From NCBI RefSeq assembly GCF_900143065.1, contig NZ_FRCX01000001.1:186001-250000 (forward strand): a stretch of 64,000 bases of DNA, read 5' to 3'. The notes beneath the pieces were generated by a model. That model was not told the DNA's origin and ran no database searches. It saw only the letters and a program-made list of their open reading frames with translations. Source of the stretch: Duganella sacchari. Lineage in GTDB: Bacteria; Pseudomonadota; Gammaproteobacteria; Burkholderiales; Burkholderiaceae_D. Below are positions 20,634-29,402 of this stretch, one piece after another (position 1 is the first letter of the stretch; every line of letters begins with the position of its first letter). Both the position numbers and the translations under genes were made by a program.

Positions 20634-21452
20634 TTATTTCACAGCGCCAGCCGTCAGGCCGCGTATCAATTGGCGCGAGAACAGCGCATACAGAATCAGC
20701 ATCGGAATCACCGCCAGCGACAGCGCAGCCAGTACCGAGTTCCAGTCCGTGACGTACTGGCCGATAAACTGCTGCACGCCCAGCGTCACCGTCTTGGTGC
20801 GGTCGGACGGCGCCAGGATCAGCGGGAACCACAGGTCATTCCAGGCCGGGATCATGGTGAACACCGCCACCGTGGCCATCGCCGGACGGATCAGCGGCAG
20901 CACCACCTTGAAGAAGATGCTGACCTCACCGACGCCATCGCAACGCGCAGCATCCTTGAGCTCCGTCGGTACTTGCCGCATGAACTCGGACAAGATCATC
21001 ACCGCCAGCGGCAGTCCCTGCGCCGTGTACACCAGCACCAGCGCCGTCAGCGTATTGACCAGATCCAGCTTGACCATCAGCTCCAGTATCGACACGGTGC
21101 CGAGGCGAATCGGGATCATGATGCCCAGCGCCAGGAACAGCGTCAGCACGCGGTTGCCCATGAAGCGGTACTCCGACAGCGCCCACGCCGCCATGGCGCC
21201 AAACAGCAGGATGCAGAACAGCGCAGCCAGCGTCACCAACAGGCTGTTGCCGAAGTAAAGCAGGAAGTTGGTGCTGGCCAGGACCTTCTGGAAGCCGATG
21301 AAGGTCAGCGACTCCATGGTCGGCAGCGCCAGCGGATCGTCAAAAATCGCTTCAAGCGTCTTGACCGAATTAATCAGGATCAGCGCAATCGGGAACAGCG
21401 CCAGCACCGTGTACGCCATCAGGGCGCCATGCACCATCAGACGGTTCTTCAT
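20634..21452 (-). CDS. Sugar ABC transporter permease (MalG type)
   Basis: This 272-residue inner-membrane permease of the CUT1 family has six predicted helices, the first at about residues 8-28. The ATPase-coupling EAA-type loop is seen as EFMRQVPTELKDAARCDGVG (near residues 165-185). It overlaps the MalF-type gene by four bases (ATGA). It forms the translocation pore with the neighbouring permease. Confidence 0.94.
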   Translation of the reverse strand: MKNRLMVHGALMAYTVLALFPIALILINSVKTLEAIFDDPLALPTMESLTFIGFQKVLASTNFLLYFGNSLLVTLAALFCILLFGAMAAWALSEYRFMGNRVLTLFLALGIMIPIRLGTVSILELMVKLDLVNTLTALVLVYTAQGLPLAVMILSEFMRQVPTELKDAARCDGVGEVSIFFKVVLPLIRPAMATVAVFTMIPAWNDLWFPLILAPSDRTKTVTLGVQQFIGQYVTDWNSVLAALSLAVIPMLILYALFSRQLIRGLTAGAVK

Positions 21453-22375
21453 AGCGCAAACCTCGTCAGACGGCGCTGTACGCCGACAAAGTACACGCCG
21501 ACACCGGCCAGTATCACAAGGAACATCAGCGTCGCCACCGCAGAACCCAGATAGGCATTGCCTACCTGCGCCTGATAGCCAAAGAACGTGCGGTAGAACA
21601 GCGTACCCAGAATATCGGTGGAATAATTCGGCCCGGCCAGCGCGCCCTTGATCGAGTAAATCAGGTCAAACGCATTGAAGTTTGCGACAAAGGTGAGGAT
21701 GGTGACGAGGCCCAGCGTCGGGTAGATCAGCGGCAGCTTGATCTGCCAGAAAATACGCATGGCACTGGCGCCTTCCACGTGGGCAGCTTCGACGATTTCA
21801 TCCGGTACGGCCAGCAGCGCCGCGTAAATCAGCATCATCGGCATGCCGATGTACTGCCACACGGAGACCATGGAAATCGCCGTCAGCGCAGTCTCCTCTT
21901 CGCCCAGCCACGGCACGAAGAAATCGGCCAGGCCGGCAAAGCCCATCAGCTTTTCACCCACACCCCACAGCGGCGACAGGATAAGTTGCCAGATGAAGCC
22001 GATGATGACCACCGACAGCAGCGTCGGCAAAAAGATCAGCGTGCGGTAAGTGCGCGCACCACGCAGCCCTTTGAGGCTGAATAAGGTCGCCAGCAGCAGG
22101 CCGACCGGATTTTGCAGCAGCATGTGGACGCAGAAGAATTTGGCGTTGTTGGCTATCGCGTTCCAGAAACCGGCCGACCAGTCGGGGTCCAGCAGCACCG
22201 TGCGGAAATTCTCCAGGCCGACAAAGGACGCGCTGCCACCATCATCGGCGCTGAAGAATCCCTGTCCCAGCGTCTGCACCAGCGGCAGCGCGCTGAACAC
22301 ACCGTAGACGATCAACGCCGGCGCCAGAAACAGCAGCAACTGCCAGGGCCGCACCGTATTCACCACATGCTTCAA
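21449..22375 (-). CDS. Sugar ABC transporter permease (MalF type), TTG start
   Basis: This permease of about 308 residues has six helices and the coupling motif PDEIVEAAHVEGASAMRIFW. The start is taken at a TTG codon because GGAGG lies six bases upstream of it and the following sequence (KHVVNTVRPWQLLLFLAPAL) fits the family N-terminus. The frame extends upstream to 22438 but would run through a terminator hairpin and give an arginine-rich leader. It is translationally coupled to the MalG-type permease. Confidence 0.92.
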   Translation of the reverse strand: MKHVVNTVRPWQLLLFLAPALIVYGVFSALPLVQTLGQGFFSADDGGSASFVGLENFRTVLLDPDWSAGFWNAIANNAKFFCVHMLLQNPVGLLLATLFSLKGLRGARTYRTLIFLPTLLSVVIIGFIWQLILSPLWGVGEKLMGFAGLADFFVPWLGEEETALTAISMVSVWQYIGMPMMLIYAALLAVPDEIVEAAHVEGASAMRIFWQIKLPLIYPTLGLVTILTFVANFNAFDLIYSIKGALAGPNYSTDILGTLFYRTFFGYQAQVGNAYLGSAVATLMFLVILAGVGVYFVGVQRRLTRFAL

Positions 22376-22396
22376 GACTGCCTCCAGAATTCGATT

Positions 22397-22428
22397 AAAA
22401 AAAGGCCGGCGCCGCGCCCGGCGCCGGC
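22397..22428 (-). terminator. Intercistronic terminator/attenuator between SBP and permeases
   Basis: On the minus strand the GC-rich palindrome GCCGGCGCC / GGCGCCGGC is followed by seven T residues, midway between the binding-protein stop and the permease start. Such hairpins are known to lower expression of membrane components relative to the abundant binding protein. Confidence 0.8.
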
Positions 22429-22470
22429 AATGAATCACACTTCATCAAGGGGAGGGATTTCCGTGTGATG

Positions 22471-23721
22471 CTACTTTTGCTGTGGTTTGTACCACTTGGC
22501 AAAACCGTTTTGCAGCCGCGCCGCTGCATCCTTCGGCGCCAGCTTGCCGTTCAACACCTGTGAATTGATATTCCAAAGTTCGCTCTCCATGCTGGGCTGG
22601 CCGCGGTTCAGCACCTGCGCATTGAAGCGGATGGTGGAGGCGCAGCTATTGCGCCACTCCGCCATCTGCTTGGCCACCGGGTCGCGCACGGAGATCAGAT
22701 GATTCGACAGTGAGAAGAAGCCGGTCACGCGGTTGGTGTAGATGTCGGCAAACTCCTGCGAGCCCACCCATGCCAGAAACCTGTAAGCGTCTTCCTTGTT
22801 CCTGGCTTTCTTGTTGACGCCTATGCCGATATCCATATGGTCGGAGATAAAGCAGGCATCGCCCGCCTTGCGTACCGGTGGCGCAAACGCGCCCAGTTCC
22901 AGTCCCGGCGTCTGGCTGAAGTACGAGATATCCCACGAGCCGGTGGGATAGATCGCCGCACGGCCCAAGGCAAACTGGTTCTGGCTATCGCCATAGGTCT
23001 GTGCGCTGGCGCCGCGTCCCAGGTAGGCGCCCATGCGCTGTTCAAACGTCAGCGCTTCGACAAACGGCGCGTCGGTCAGCCTGGCCTTGCCGGCGATGAG
23101 CGCCTTGCGCCCTTCCTCACCGCGCCAGAAATTGGGACCGATATTGGTATAAACCATTTGGCTCGATTCCCATTGGTCGGCCGTGCCCAGCGCCAGCGGC
23201 GTGACGCCACTCTTTTTCAGCGTCTCCAGCACCGTAAAGAATTCGTCCACCGTTTTAGGCGGTTGCAGGTTCAGTTTTTTGAAGATCTTCTTGTTGTACA
23301 AAAAACCGTGGATCACCGAGGCGACCGGCATGCAGAACGTGTCTTTACCGTCATCGGTCTGCCAGGCCACGGTGGCGGTCGGCGAAAAATTCTGCATGCC
23401 CGGTTTGCCATCCAGCTTTTCGAGGTGACCTTTTTTGTACAGCGACAGCGAGACGTCGAACGGACGGCAGGCGATCAGGTCGCCCGCCGTGCCGCCGGCC
23501 AGGCGCGCGGCCAGGCTGGAATCGTATTCGGTTGGTGCGGTGGGTGCGAACTTGACTTCGATGCCCGGATGGTTTTTTTCAAACGCCGGGATCAAGACCT
23601 TTTCCCACAGCGTTTTGTCGTCCACACGCCAGCTTTCAATCACCAGCGTGCCAGCGCGGGCAGCCGTTGCGGAGAGCATGGCGAGCAGCAGTGTGTGTCG
23701 AACCAACCGGCGGAAATGCAT
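22471..23721 (-). CDS. Sugar ABC transporter substrate-binding protein
   Basis: This 416-residue periplasmic binding protein of the SBP_bac_1 family has a signal peptide (MHFRRLVRHTLLLAMLSATA, cleavage near ARA-GT). The mature region has LVIESWRVDDKTLWEKVLIP, then FEKNHPGIEVKFAPT and, later, AIYPTGSWDISYF, typical of oligosaccharide binders. It is the first gene of the transporter transcript and is followed by an intercistronic hairpin. The ligand is not determined; the GH20 enzyme in the locus suggests an N-acetylhexosamine-containing sugar. Confidence 0.94.
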   Translation of the reverse strand: MHFRRLVRHTLLLAMLSATAARAGTLVIESWRVDDKTLWEKVLIPAFEKNHPGIEVKFAPTAPTEYDSSLAARLAGGTAGDLIACRPFDVSLSLYKKGHLEKLDGKPGMQNFSPTATVAWQTDDGKDTFCMPVASVIHGFLYNKKIFKKLNLQPPKTVDEFFTVLETLKKSGVTPLALGTADQWESSQMVYTNIGPNFWRGEEGRKALIAGKARLTDAPFVEALTFEQRMGAYLGRGASAQTYGDSQNQFALGRAAIYPTGSWDISYFSQTPGLELGAFAPPVRKAGDACFISDHMDIGIGVNKKARNKEDAYRFLAWVGSQEFADIYTNRVTGFFSLSNHLISVRDPVAKQMAEWRNSCASTIRFNAQVLNRGQPSMESELWNINSQVLNGKLAPKDAAARLQNGFAKWYKPQQK

Positions 23722-23739
23722 GTTTGTGTCCCTTTCGTT

Positions 23740-23862
23740 ACAACGATGGGACCATACTAGCTTGCATTTTGCGTAACAGCACTTGCGACCGGTTGAATGC
23801 TAAGTCCTTGATTTCACTCAATCTGGTATGCAGCTGGTATTACATTTCCTAACAACGATGGG
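23740..23862. promoter_or_regulatory. Direct repeats upstream of the sugar ABC operon
   Basis: The 11-base sequence ACAACGATGGG occurs exactly twice (23740-23750 and 23852-23862), on either side of the likely promoter region of the binding-protein gene. The spacing and exact match suggest binding sites for a regulator, perhaps the OmpR-type regulator of the locus, but no consensus is known to me. Confidence 0.35.
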
Positions 23863-23923
23863 TATAGACAAACTTTCAACTGCAACGCTACGTAAGAAAA
23901 ACTTACAAAACTTAACAAAAAGG

Positions 23924-24823
23924 TCAGCGACCTGTTGTTGGTTTGCTGCGCACCAGGTCCAGCCACGCCCGCGCGGCGAACGACAGGTGGCCGCCACGGC
24001 GCCACGCCAGCATCAGATTCCAGTCCAGCGCCGGTTCTTCCAGTTTGGCGATGGTGAACTGGCCCGGTGTCAGCGTGTCGCAAAAGACCTTGGGCAGCAG
24101 CGTGATGCCCACACCCAGCCGCACCAGCGAGGCGACGAAATCCCATTGACCACTGCGGCCGGTAATGCGGGGCTTGAAGCCTGCACGCAGGCAGGCGTCG
24201 GCGATGATCTCGTTCAGCGCGAAGCCTTCGCCGTAGAAGATGAAGGGACTATCGGCCAGCTCGCGCAAGGCCACGCGCTTGCGGCTGCGCCAGGCAGAGT
24301 CCTTCGGCGCCAACAAACACATGGGCGAGCGCACCAGCGGGAAGGAGTCAAATTCCTGCCAGAGCTGCTGGTTGGATGGATGGTCGAGCAAGGTGCCCAT
24401 CTCCAGCACCCCGCTGCGCAAATCGGCCTCGATGCCGTGTGAGCCGCCTTCAAACAGTTTAAGTTCGATGTGCGGATGGCGGCGGTGATAGGCCGCCAGC
24501 AGTGGCGCCAGCGAAGCATGCGATTGCTGGGTCACGCCCAGTCGCAGATCGCCACGCCGCAGCTGCTGCAAATCTTCCAGCTCCACGCCCATTTCTTCGT
24601 GCATGGCCAATAGCGCGCGGCCCCGTTGCAGCACCACCTGGCCGGCATCGGTCAAGGTGAAGCGCTTGCCGCTACGCTCCAGCAGCGTGAGCTCCAGCGA
24701 CTGCTCCAGCTGCTGGATCATCTTGCTGACAGTAGGCTGGGTGACGTGCAGATGCTCCGCCGCGCGGCTAAAGCTCTGCTGCTCGACGACGGCGACAAAA
24801 TAGCGCAGCGCGCGGATATCCAT
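23924..24823 (-). CDS. LysR-family transcriptional regulator
   Basis: This 299-residue regulator has an N-terminal winged helix-turn-helix (residues 1-60, with FSRAAEHLHVTQPTVSKMIQ) and a C-terminal periplasmic-binding-like effector domain with the typical ITGRSGQWDFVASLVRLGVG region. It is divergent from the lrgA/lrgB pair with a 77-base intergenic region, so it most likely controls those genes in the manner of CidR. The region between it and the upstream sugar operon (about 200 bases) carries the ACAACGATGGG repeats. Confidence 0.93.
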   Translation of the reverse strand: MDIRALRYFVAVVEQQSFSRAAEHLHVTQPTVSKMIQQLEQSLELTLLERSGKRFTLTDAGQVVLQRGRALLAMHEEMGVELEDLQQLRRGDLRLGVTQQSHASLAPLLAAYHRRHPHIELKLFEGGSHGIEADLRSGVLEMGTLLDHPSNQQLWQEFDSFPLVRSPMCLLAPKDSAWRSRKRVALRELADSPFIFYGEGFALNEIIADACLRAGFKPRITGRSGQWDFVASLVRLGVGITLLPKVFCDTLTPGQFTIAKLEEPALDWNLMLAWRRGGHLSFAARAWLDLVRSKPTTGR

Positions 24824-24900
24824 GATCTATTCCAATTCAGAATGATTTTTATAAATTTAATTCATTTTATCTTTAATCCTTGCGCACCTAGAATGGCATC

Positions 24901-25305
24901 ATGAAACGCATAGGTTGTACATTGATGCAGGTGGTGGGACTGATCGCGGCGTGGTATGCCGCCGACTGTGCCTCCGCGTGGCTCGGACTGCCCTTTTCCG
25001 GCGGCGTGGTGGGCCTGATTGTGATGGTGGCGCTGCTGCAAAGCGGCGTGCTGCGGCCTGCCGCCATCGAGCACGGCGCCGACTGGCTGCTGTCCAATAT
25101 GCTGCTGTTCTTTATTCCGCTGGTGGTGTCCGTGGTGCAGTTCACCGGCCTGCTGGAAGCCGAGGGCCTGCGCCTGTTTGCGGCGATTGGCCTGGGCTTT
25201 GTGTGCGTGCTGCTGGCTACCGCCTTCACCGTGGAATGGGTTTGCCGCTTTGAACGCGGCCGCCGTCTGCGCCGCCTGCGCGCACAACGCGGAGCATCAC
25301 AATGA
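24901..25305 (+). CDS. lrgA: LrgA/CidA-family holin-like protein
   Basis: This 134-residue membrane protein has four hydrophobic helices. The N-terminal half contains the family segment LGLPFSGGVVGLIVMVALLQ and the middle AIEHGADWLLSNMLLFFIPL. The family is linked to murein hydrolase export, programmed lysis and pyruvate or overflow metabolism. The stop overlaps the lrgB start by four bases. The LysR regulator is divergent. The functional label is by family only. Confidence 0.92.
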   Translation: MKRIGCTLMQVVGLIAAWYAADCASAWLGLPFSGGVVGLIVMVALLQSGVLRPAAIEHGADWLLSNMLLFFIPLVVSVVQFTGLLEAEGLRLFAAIGLGFVCVLLATAFTVEWVCRFERGRRLRRLRAQRGASQ

Positions 25306-25982
25306 AGCCGCTGCTGTTCCTGCTGCTGACACTGGGCCTGTTCCACGCCAACCAGGCTTTGCACAAACGCTATCCGCGCGTCTGGCTGACACCGGCCATT
25401 GCCACATCCGCCGTACTCATCGCAGTGGTGCAGCTTTCGTCCACACCCTTCCCTGTCTACTTTGGCGATACGCGCTGGCTGTCATGGCTGCTCGGTCCCG
25501 CAACCGTGGCGTTTGCGCTGCCGATTTATCAGTATCGCGATCTCGTGAAAAAGCACTGGCTGGCGCTCACCTTGGGCAGCATAGCCGGCATCATTGCCTC
25601 GCTGGCCAGCACGCTGCTGCTGGACCGCTTGCTTGGGCTGGACGGCAGCATGGCGCACAGCCTGCTGGCACGCTCCGTTTCGACGCCGTTCGCGCTGGAG
25701 GCCACGCGCCACCTTGGCGGCTCGGCGCAGCTGACCGGCGTGTTTGTCATCATCACCGGCTTGTTTGGTCTGCTGCTTGGCCAGGTGCTGCTGGCGCGCC
25801 TGCCGCTGCGCATGCGGATTGCGCGCGGCGCCCCGTATGGCGCGGCAGCCCACGGCTTCGGCTTGAGCAAGGCGCGCGCCATCGGGCCGCAGGAAGGGGC
25901 GGTCGCCAGCCTGACCATGATTTTCAGCGGCGTGCTCATGGTGCTGCTAGCGCCCGCGCTGGGCCATCTTCCACTGCTGTAA
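25302..25982 (+). CDS. lrgB: LrgB/CidB-family membrane protein
   Basis: This 226-residue integral membrane protein has several helices and the family signature region RSVSTPFALEATRHLGGSAQ followed by GVFVIITGLFGLLLG. The late motif AHGFGLSKARAIGPQEGAVA is also typical of LrgB. It is translationally coupled to lrgA. Together they probably form an inner-membrane complex that modulates cell lysis or small-metabolite flux. Confidence 0.93.
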   Translation: MKPLLFLLLTLGLFHANQALHKRYPRVWLTPAIATSAVLIAVVQLSSTPFPVYFGDTRWLSWLLGPATVAFALPIYQYRDLVKKHWLALTLGSIAGIIASLASTLLLDRLLGLDGSMAHSLLARSVSTPFALEATRHLGGSAQLTGVFVIITGLFGLLLGQVLLARLPLRMRIARGAPYGAAAHGFGLSKARAIGPQEGAVASLTMIFSGVLMVLLAPALGHLPLL

Positions 25983-26056
25983 GCAGCTTTTCGCTAAACA
26001 CCCGGCAAGCCTTGCAGGCTGCTACGGAACCCCTTCCATCGCGCCCGATTCTTCCT

Positions 26057-26078
26057 GTTTAGTAAAACATCGCTAAAC
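26057..26078. promoter_or_regulatory. Candidate operator of the LacI-type regulator
   Basis: A 6-base inverted repeat (GTTTAG, 10-base spacer, CTAAAC) is centred about 90 bases before the lacI-type gene. A half-site-like CGCTAAAC also occurs at 25991. LacI regulators commonly bind palindromes ahead of their own operon. The assignment is inference. Confidence 0.4.
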
Positions 26079-26155
26079 TGCTGGACAAAATCGTCAGATC
26101 GTTTGACCGCCCATAGACGGCTATGCAAGACTGATTGCACAGCGAGGAGACAAAA

Positions 26156-27184
26156 GTGGGCACCAATATAACGATCAGAGACATCGCCCGCGTCGCAGGA
26201 GTATCGGCAGGGACGATTTCACGCGCACTGAAAAATGAACCCGGCCTGACCGAAGTGACGCGCCAGATGGTGGTGGAAACCGCACGCAATCTGGGTTACG
26301 ATTTTTGCAAGCTGCGTACCAAACGGGTGCGCCGCCTGACCTTTCTGCTGCATCGCCAGCACGACACCGCAGCCGCCAGTCCTTTCTATTCGCCCGTGCT
26401 GCACGGCGCCGAGGAAGCCTGCCGCAAGCAGGGCATCGTACTGTCCTCCCTCGCGGTGCGTCCGGCCGATGGCCTGATCGACCAGATTCCTTTGCACGCC
26501 ACCGACGGCATTGTCTGCGCCGGCTTCTTCGAGCCTGAGATGCTGGGCGCCCTGCGCGCGACCGGCAAGCCGCTGGTGCTCATCGACATGCAACTGCGCG
26601 GCTACAGCTCGGTCAATCCGGACAATATGATGGGCGGCTACCTGGCCACCAAACACCTGATCGACACCGGCCGCACGCGCGTGGGCTTCATCTCAGGCCC
26701 GATGTCGCACTACAGCATCTGCAAGCGCGCCTTTGGCTACCGGCAGGCGCTGTTCAGGGAAGGCATCCTTGCCGATCCGGCGCTGGAGGCCTGCATGCCG
26801 GATGGCGTGGACCTGGAAACCGGCGCATGGGAGGCGATGGAGCAGTTGCTCGACCTGCCCGAGCCGCCGGATGCGGTGTTCTGCTACAACGACAGCGCGG
26901 CGCTGGTCGCCATGCGCTGCTGCCTGGCGCGTGGACTCAAGGTGCCGCACGATATTGCAATCGTCGGCTTTGACGACATCTCGAATGCCATGCTGGGACA
27001 CCGCCCCCTGACCACGCTGCGTATCGACAAAAAAGCTTTGGGCGCATTGGGCGTAGAACTTCTGCTCAATGGCCCGCACGACGTACCGGTGGAGAAGATC
27101 TCACCGGTGGAGTTGATCATCCGCGCCAGCACTGTTATCGACAGCTGGCGCCCCAAGAACCTGGTAACTTTCAAACGGACCTGA
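26156..27184 (+). CDS. LacI-family transcriptional regulator
   Basis: This 342-residue repressor has an N-terminal helix-turn-helix (IRDIARVAGVSAGTISRAL, residues about 6-24) and a periplasmic-binding-type sugar-sensing domain, with the hinge region leading to FLLHRQHDTAAASPFYSPVL and the late DIAIVGFDDISNAMLGHRPL. A GTG start is chosen because GAGGAG stands five to six bases upstream; a TTG seven codons earlier lacks such a site. It is followed after two bases by the AGE-family gene, so it likely autoregulates a hexose catabolic operon. Confidence 0.92.
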   Translation: MGTNITIRDIARVAGVSAGTISRALKNEPGLTEVTRQMVVETARNLGYDFCKLRTKRVRRLTFLLHRQHDTAAASPFYSPVLHGAEEACRKQGIVLSSLAVRPADGLIDQIPLHATDGIVCAGFFEPEMLGALRATGKPLVLIDMQLRGYSSVNPDNMMGGYLATKHLIDTGRTRVGFISGPMSHYSICKRAFGYRQALFREGILADPALEACMPDGVDLETGAWEAMEQLLDLPEPPDAVFCYNDSAALVAMRCCLARGLKVPHDIAIVGFDDISNAMLGHRPLTTLRIDKKALGALGVELLLNGPHDVPVEKISPVELIIRASTVIDSWRPKNLVTFKRT

Positions 27185-27186
27185 AG

Positions 27187-28398
27187 ATGGCCCCTGATTT
27201 CCGATCCCGCACCACCCTGCTCAACCACATCCGCCACACCAAGCAGTTCTATGACAGCCGCTGCATCGACGCCAGCGGCGGCCTGTATCACTTCTACAAG
27301 GACGACGGCACGGTCTACGATGCACATACGCGCCATCTGGTCAGCAGCACGCGCTTCGTGTTTAACTATGCGATGGCATGGCGGCAGTTCGGCGACGTCG
27401 AGGATCGTCAGCGTCTGCGCCATGCCTTGTCCTTCCTGCGCAATGCACATCGCAATCCGGCCACCGGCGGCTACGCCTGGCAACTGGACTGGAACAATCG
27501 CGAGCGCCACGTCACCGATGGCACCAACCACTGCTACGGCCTGGCCTTCGTGCTGCTGGCTTACAGTCACGCACTGATGGCGGGCGAAACCCAGGCCGGC
27601 CCATGGATCAACGAAACCTTTGAGCTCATGGAGCAGCGTTTCTGGGACCCGAAATATGGCCTGTACGCCGACGAGGCCAGCGCCGACTGGTCGCACCTCG
27701 ACGGCTACCGCGGCCAGAACGCCAATATGCACGCGTGCGAAGCGCTGATCGCCGCGTTTGAAGCAACCAACGACCGCGCCTACCTGCTGCGTGCCGAGAC
27801 GCTGGCACACAACATCACGGTGCGCCAGGCCGCGCTGGCCGACAATATGGTGTGGGAACACTATCACGCCGACTGGTCGGTGGATACGGAGTACAACCGC
27901 CATGACAAGAGCAATATCTTCCGTCCATGGGGCTACCAGCCGGGTCACCTGACCGAATGGGCCAAGCTGTTGCTGCTGCTGGAGCGCCATGGCGCGCACC
28001 TGGCCAACAATCCCAACTGGCTGCTGCCGCGCGCGGTGGAGCTGTTTGATGCGGCGCTGGCCAAGGCGTGGGACCATCAGCACGGCGGCATCTACTACGG
28101 CTTCGCGCCGGACGGCAGCATCTGCGACGATCTCAAATACTTCTGGGTGCAGGCAGAGAGCCTGGCCACGGCAGCACTGCTGGCGGCACGCACGGGCGAG
28201 TCGCGCTACTGGACCTGGTATGACAAAATCTGGAACTACAGCTGGGAGCATTTTGTCGATCACCAGTACGGCGCCTGGTACCGCATCCTCGGCACCGACA
28301 ACAGCAAGCTGACCGACGAGAAAAGCCCGGCCGGCAAAGTCGACTATCACACCATGGGCGCCTGCTATGAAGTGCTCAACGTATTGAAGAAGGATTAA
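27187..28398 (+). CDS. AGE-family sugar isomerase/epimerase (mannose isomerase-like)
   Basis: This 403-residue (alpha/alpha)6-barrel enzyme of the N-acylglucosamine 2-epimerase family is probably a D-mannose isomerase (mannose to fructose). Family residues are visible: Arg in STRFVFNYAMAW (near residue 57), the GTNHCYGLAFVLLA segment, and the His-Glu pair in FRPWGYQPGHLTEWAKLL (near residues 245-260), then YFWVQAESLATAALL. The next gene encodes a sugar kinase resembling fructokinase, which fits fructose as product. An epimerase acting on GlcNAc or cellobiose is possible but less favoured by the context. Confidence 0.87.
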   Translation: MAPDFRSRTTLLNHIRHTKQFYDSRCIDASGGLYHFYKDDGTVYDAHTRHLVSSTRFVFNYAMAWRQFGDVEDRQRLRHALSFLRNAHRNPATGGYAWQLDWNNRERHVTDGTNHCYGLAFVLLAYSHALMAGETQAGPWINETFELMEQRFWDPKYGLYADEASADWSHLDGYRGQNANMHACEALIAAFEATNDRAYLLRAETLAHNITVRQAALADNMVWEHYHADWSVDTEYNRHDKSNIFRPWGYQPGHLTEWAKLLLLLERHGAHLANNPNWLLPRAVELFDAALAKAWDHQHGGIYYGFAPDGSICDDLKYFWVQAESLATAALLAARTGESRYWTWYDKIWNYSWEHFVDHQYGAWYRILGTDNSKLTDEKSPAGKVDYHTMGACYEVLNVLKKD

Positions 28399-28399
28399 G

Positions 28400-29299
28400 A
28401 TGTTTCCGTCATTTGTAGCAGCGGGCGAAGCGCTGACCGACATGATTGTGCAGGATGGCGCGCAAACCCAGTGGCTGAGCCAGACCGGCGGCTCCACCTG
28501 GAACGTGGCGCGCGCCATGGCCAGGCTGGATGAACCGTCCGCGTTTGCGGGGGCCATCAGCCGCGATGTGTTTGGCGACGCGCTGTGGCAAGCCAGTGAA
28601 GCAGCGCAGCTGGACCTGCGCTTCCTGCAGCGTTACGACCGCGCGCCCTTGCTGGCCATCGTGCACCGCACCGATCCTCCCAGCTATTTCTTCATCGGTG
28701 ACGACAGCGCCGACCTGCACTTCGACGCGGCGCAGCTGCCGGACGGCTGGATCACGCGATGCCAGTGGATCCACTTCGGCGGTATCAGCCTGGCGCGCCA
28801 GCCGCTGGCCGGCAAGCTGGTGGCGCTGGCCGAGCAGCTCAAGCTGAAGGGTGTACGCATCAGCTACGATCCGAACTTCCGCCTGCTCATGGACGCCAGG
28901 TACGACGCCACGCTGCGCCACATGACGGAGCTGGCCGACGTGATTAAAGTATCTGAAGAAGATCTCGAAGGCCTGTTCCGCACCAAGGATATCGCGTCCG
29001 CATTCCAGACGCTGCGCAGCTGGAACCCTGCTGCCACCTACCTGTACACCAAAGGCGGCAACGGCGCCGAGCTGCACATCGGCAAACAGTCATGGTCATT
29101 GCCCGCGCCGAAGATCGACGTGGTCGACACCGTGGGCGCGGGCGATGCCAGCATCGCAGCGCTGGCGTGGAGCATGATGCACCGTGCGGACGCTGCGCCC
29201 TTGCAGCATCTGCAGTTCTCGGTAGCGGCCGGCGCTGCCGCCTGCCTTGGCGCGGGCGCGTCACCACCATCGCTGAGCGATATCGAAAAACTGCTGTAA
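28400..29299 (+). CDS. PfkB-family carbohydrate kinase (fructokinase-like)
   Basis: This 299-residue ribokinase-fold kinase would phosphorylate a hexose, probably fructose to fructose 6-phosphate. The N-terminal substrate region GEALTDMI and the GGSTWNVARAMARL segment are typical, and the C-terminal signature DTVGAGDA holds the catalytic aspartate and anion hole. It begins one base after the stop of the AGE gene, giving a short operon lacI-isomerase-kinase. Substrate assignment comes from family and context. Confidence 0.9.
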   Translation: MFPSFVAAGEALTDMIVQDGAQTQWLSQTGGSTWNVARAMARLDEPSAFAGAISRDVFGDALWQASEAAQLDLRFLQRYDRAPLLAIVHRTDPPSYFFIGDDSADLHFDAAQLPDGWITRCQWIHFGGISLARQPLAGKLVALAEQLKLKGVRISYDPNFRLLMDARYDATLRHMTELADVIKVSEEDLEGLFRTKDIASAFQTLRSWNPAATYLYTKGGNGAELHIGKQSWSLPAPKIDVVDTVGAGDASIAALAWSMMHRADAAPLQHLQFSVAAGAAACLGAGASPPSLSDIEKLL

Positions 29300-29348
29300 A
29301 CTTCAACCACCTGAAGAAGCGACGATCGCTGCGTCATACGGTCGTCAT

Positions 29349-29376
29349 ATAAAGCCTCTAGGATGTTGGGCTTTAT
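29349..29376. terminator. Inverted repeat after the sugar kinase gene
   Basis: ATAAAGCC and GGCTTTAT form an 8-bp stem with a 12-base loop, about 50 bases after the kinase stop and 26 bases before the TonB receptor start. It may terminate the sugar operon weakly or act as an operator for the receptor; there is no long T-run. Confidence 0.4.
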
Positions 29377-29402
29377 CGTTCGTCCAACTTCTTCAGGTTC
29401 CC

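Noticed and set aside
26135..26155. TTG start for the LacI-type regulator
   Set aside because: GAGGAG lies ahead of the GTG at 26156, and the family N-terminus begins there.
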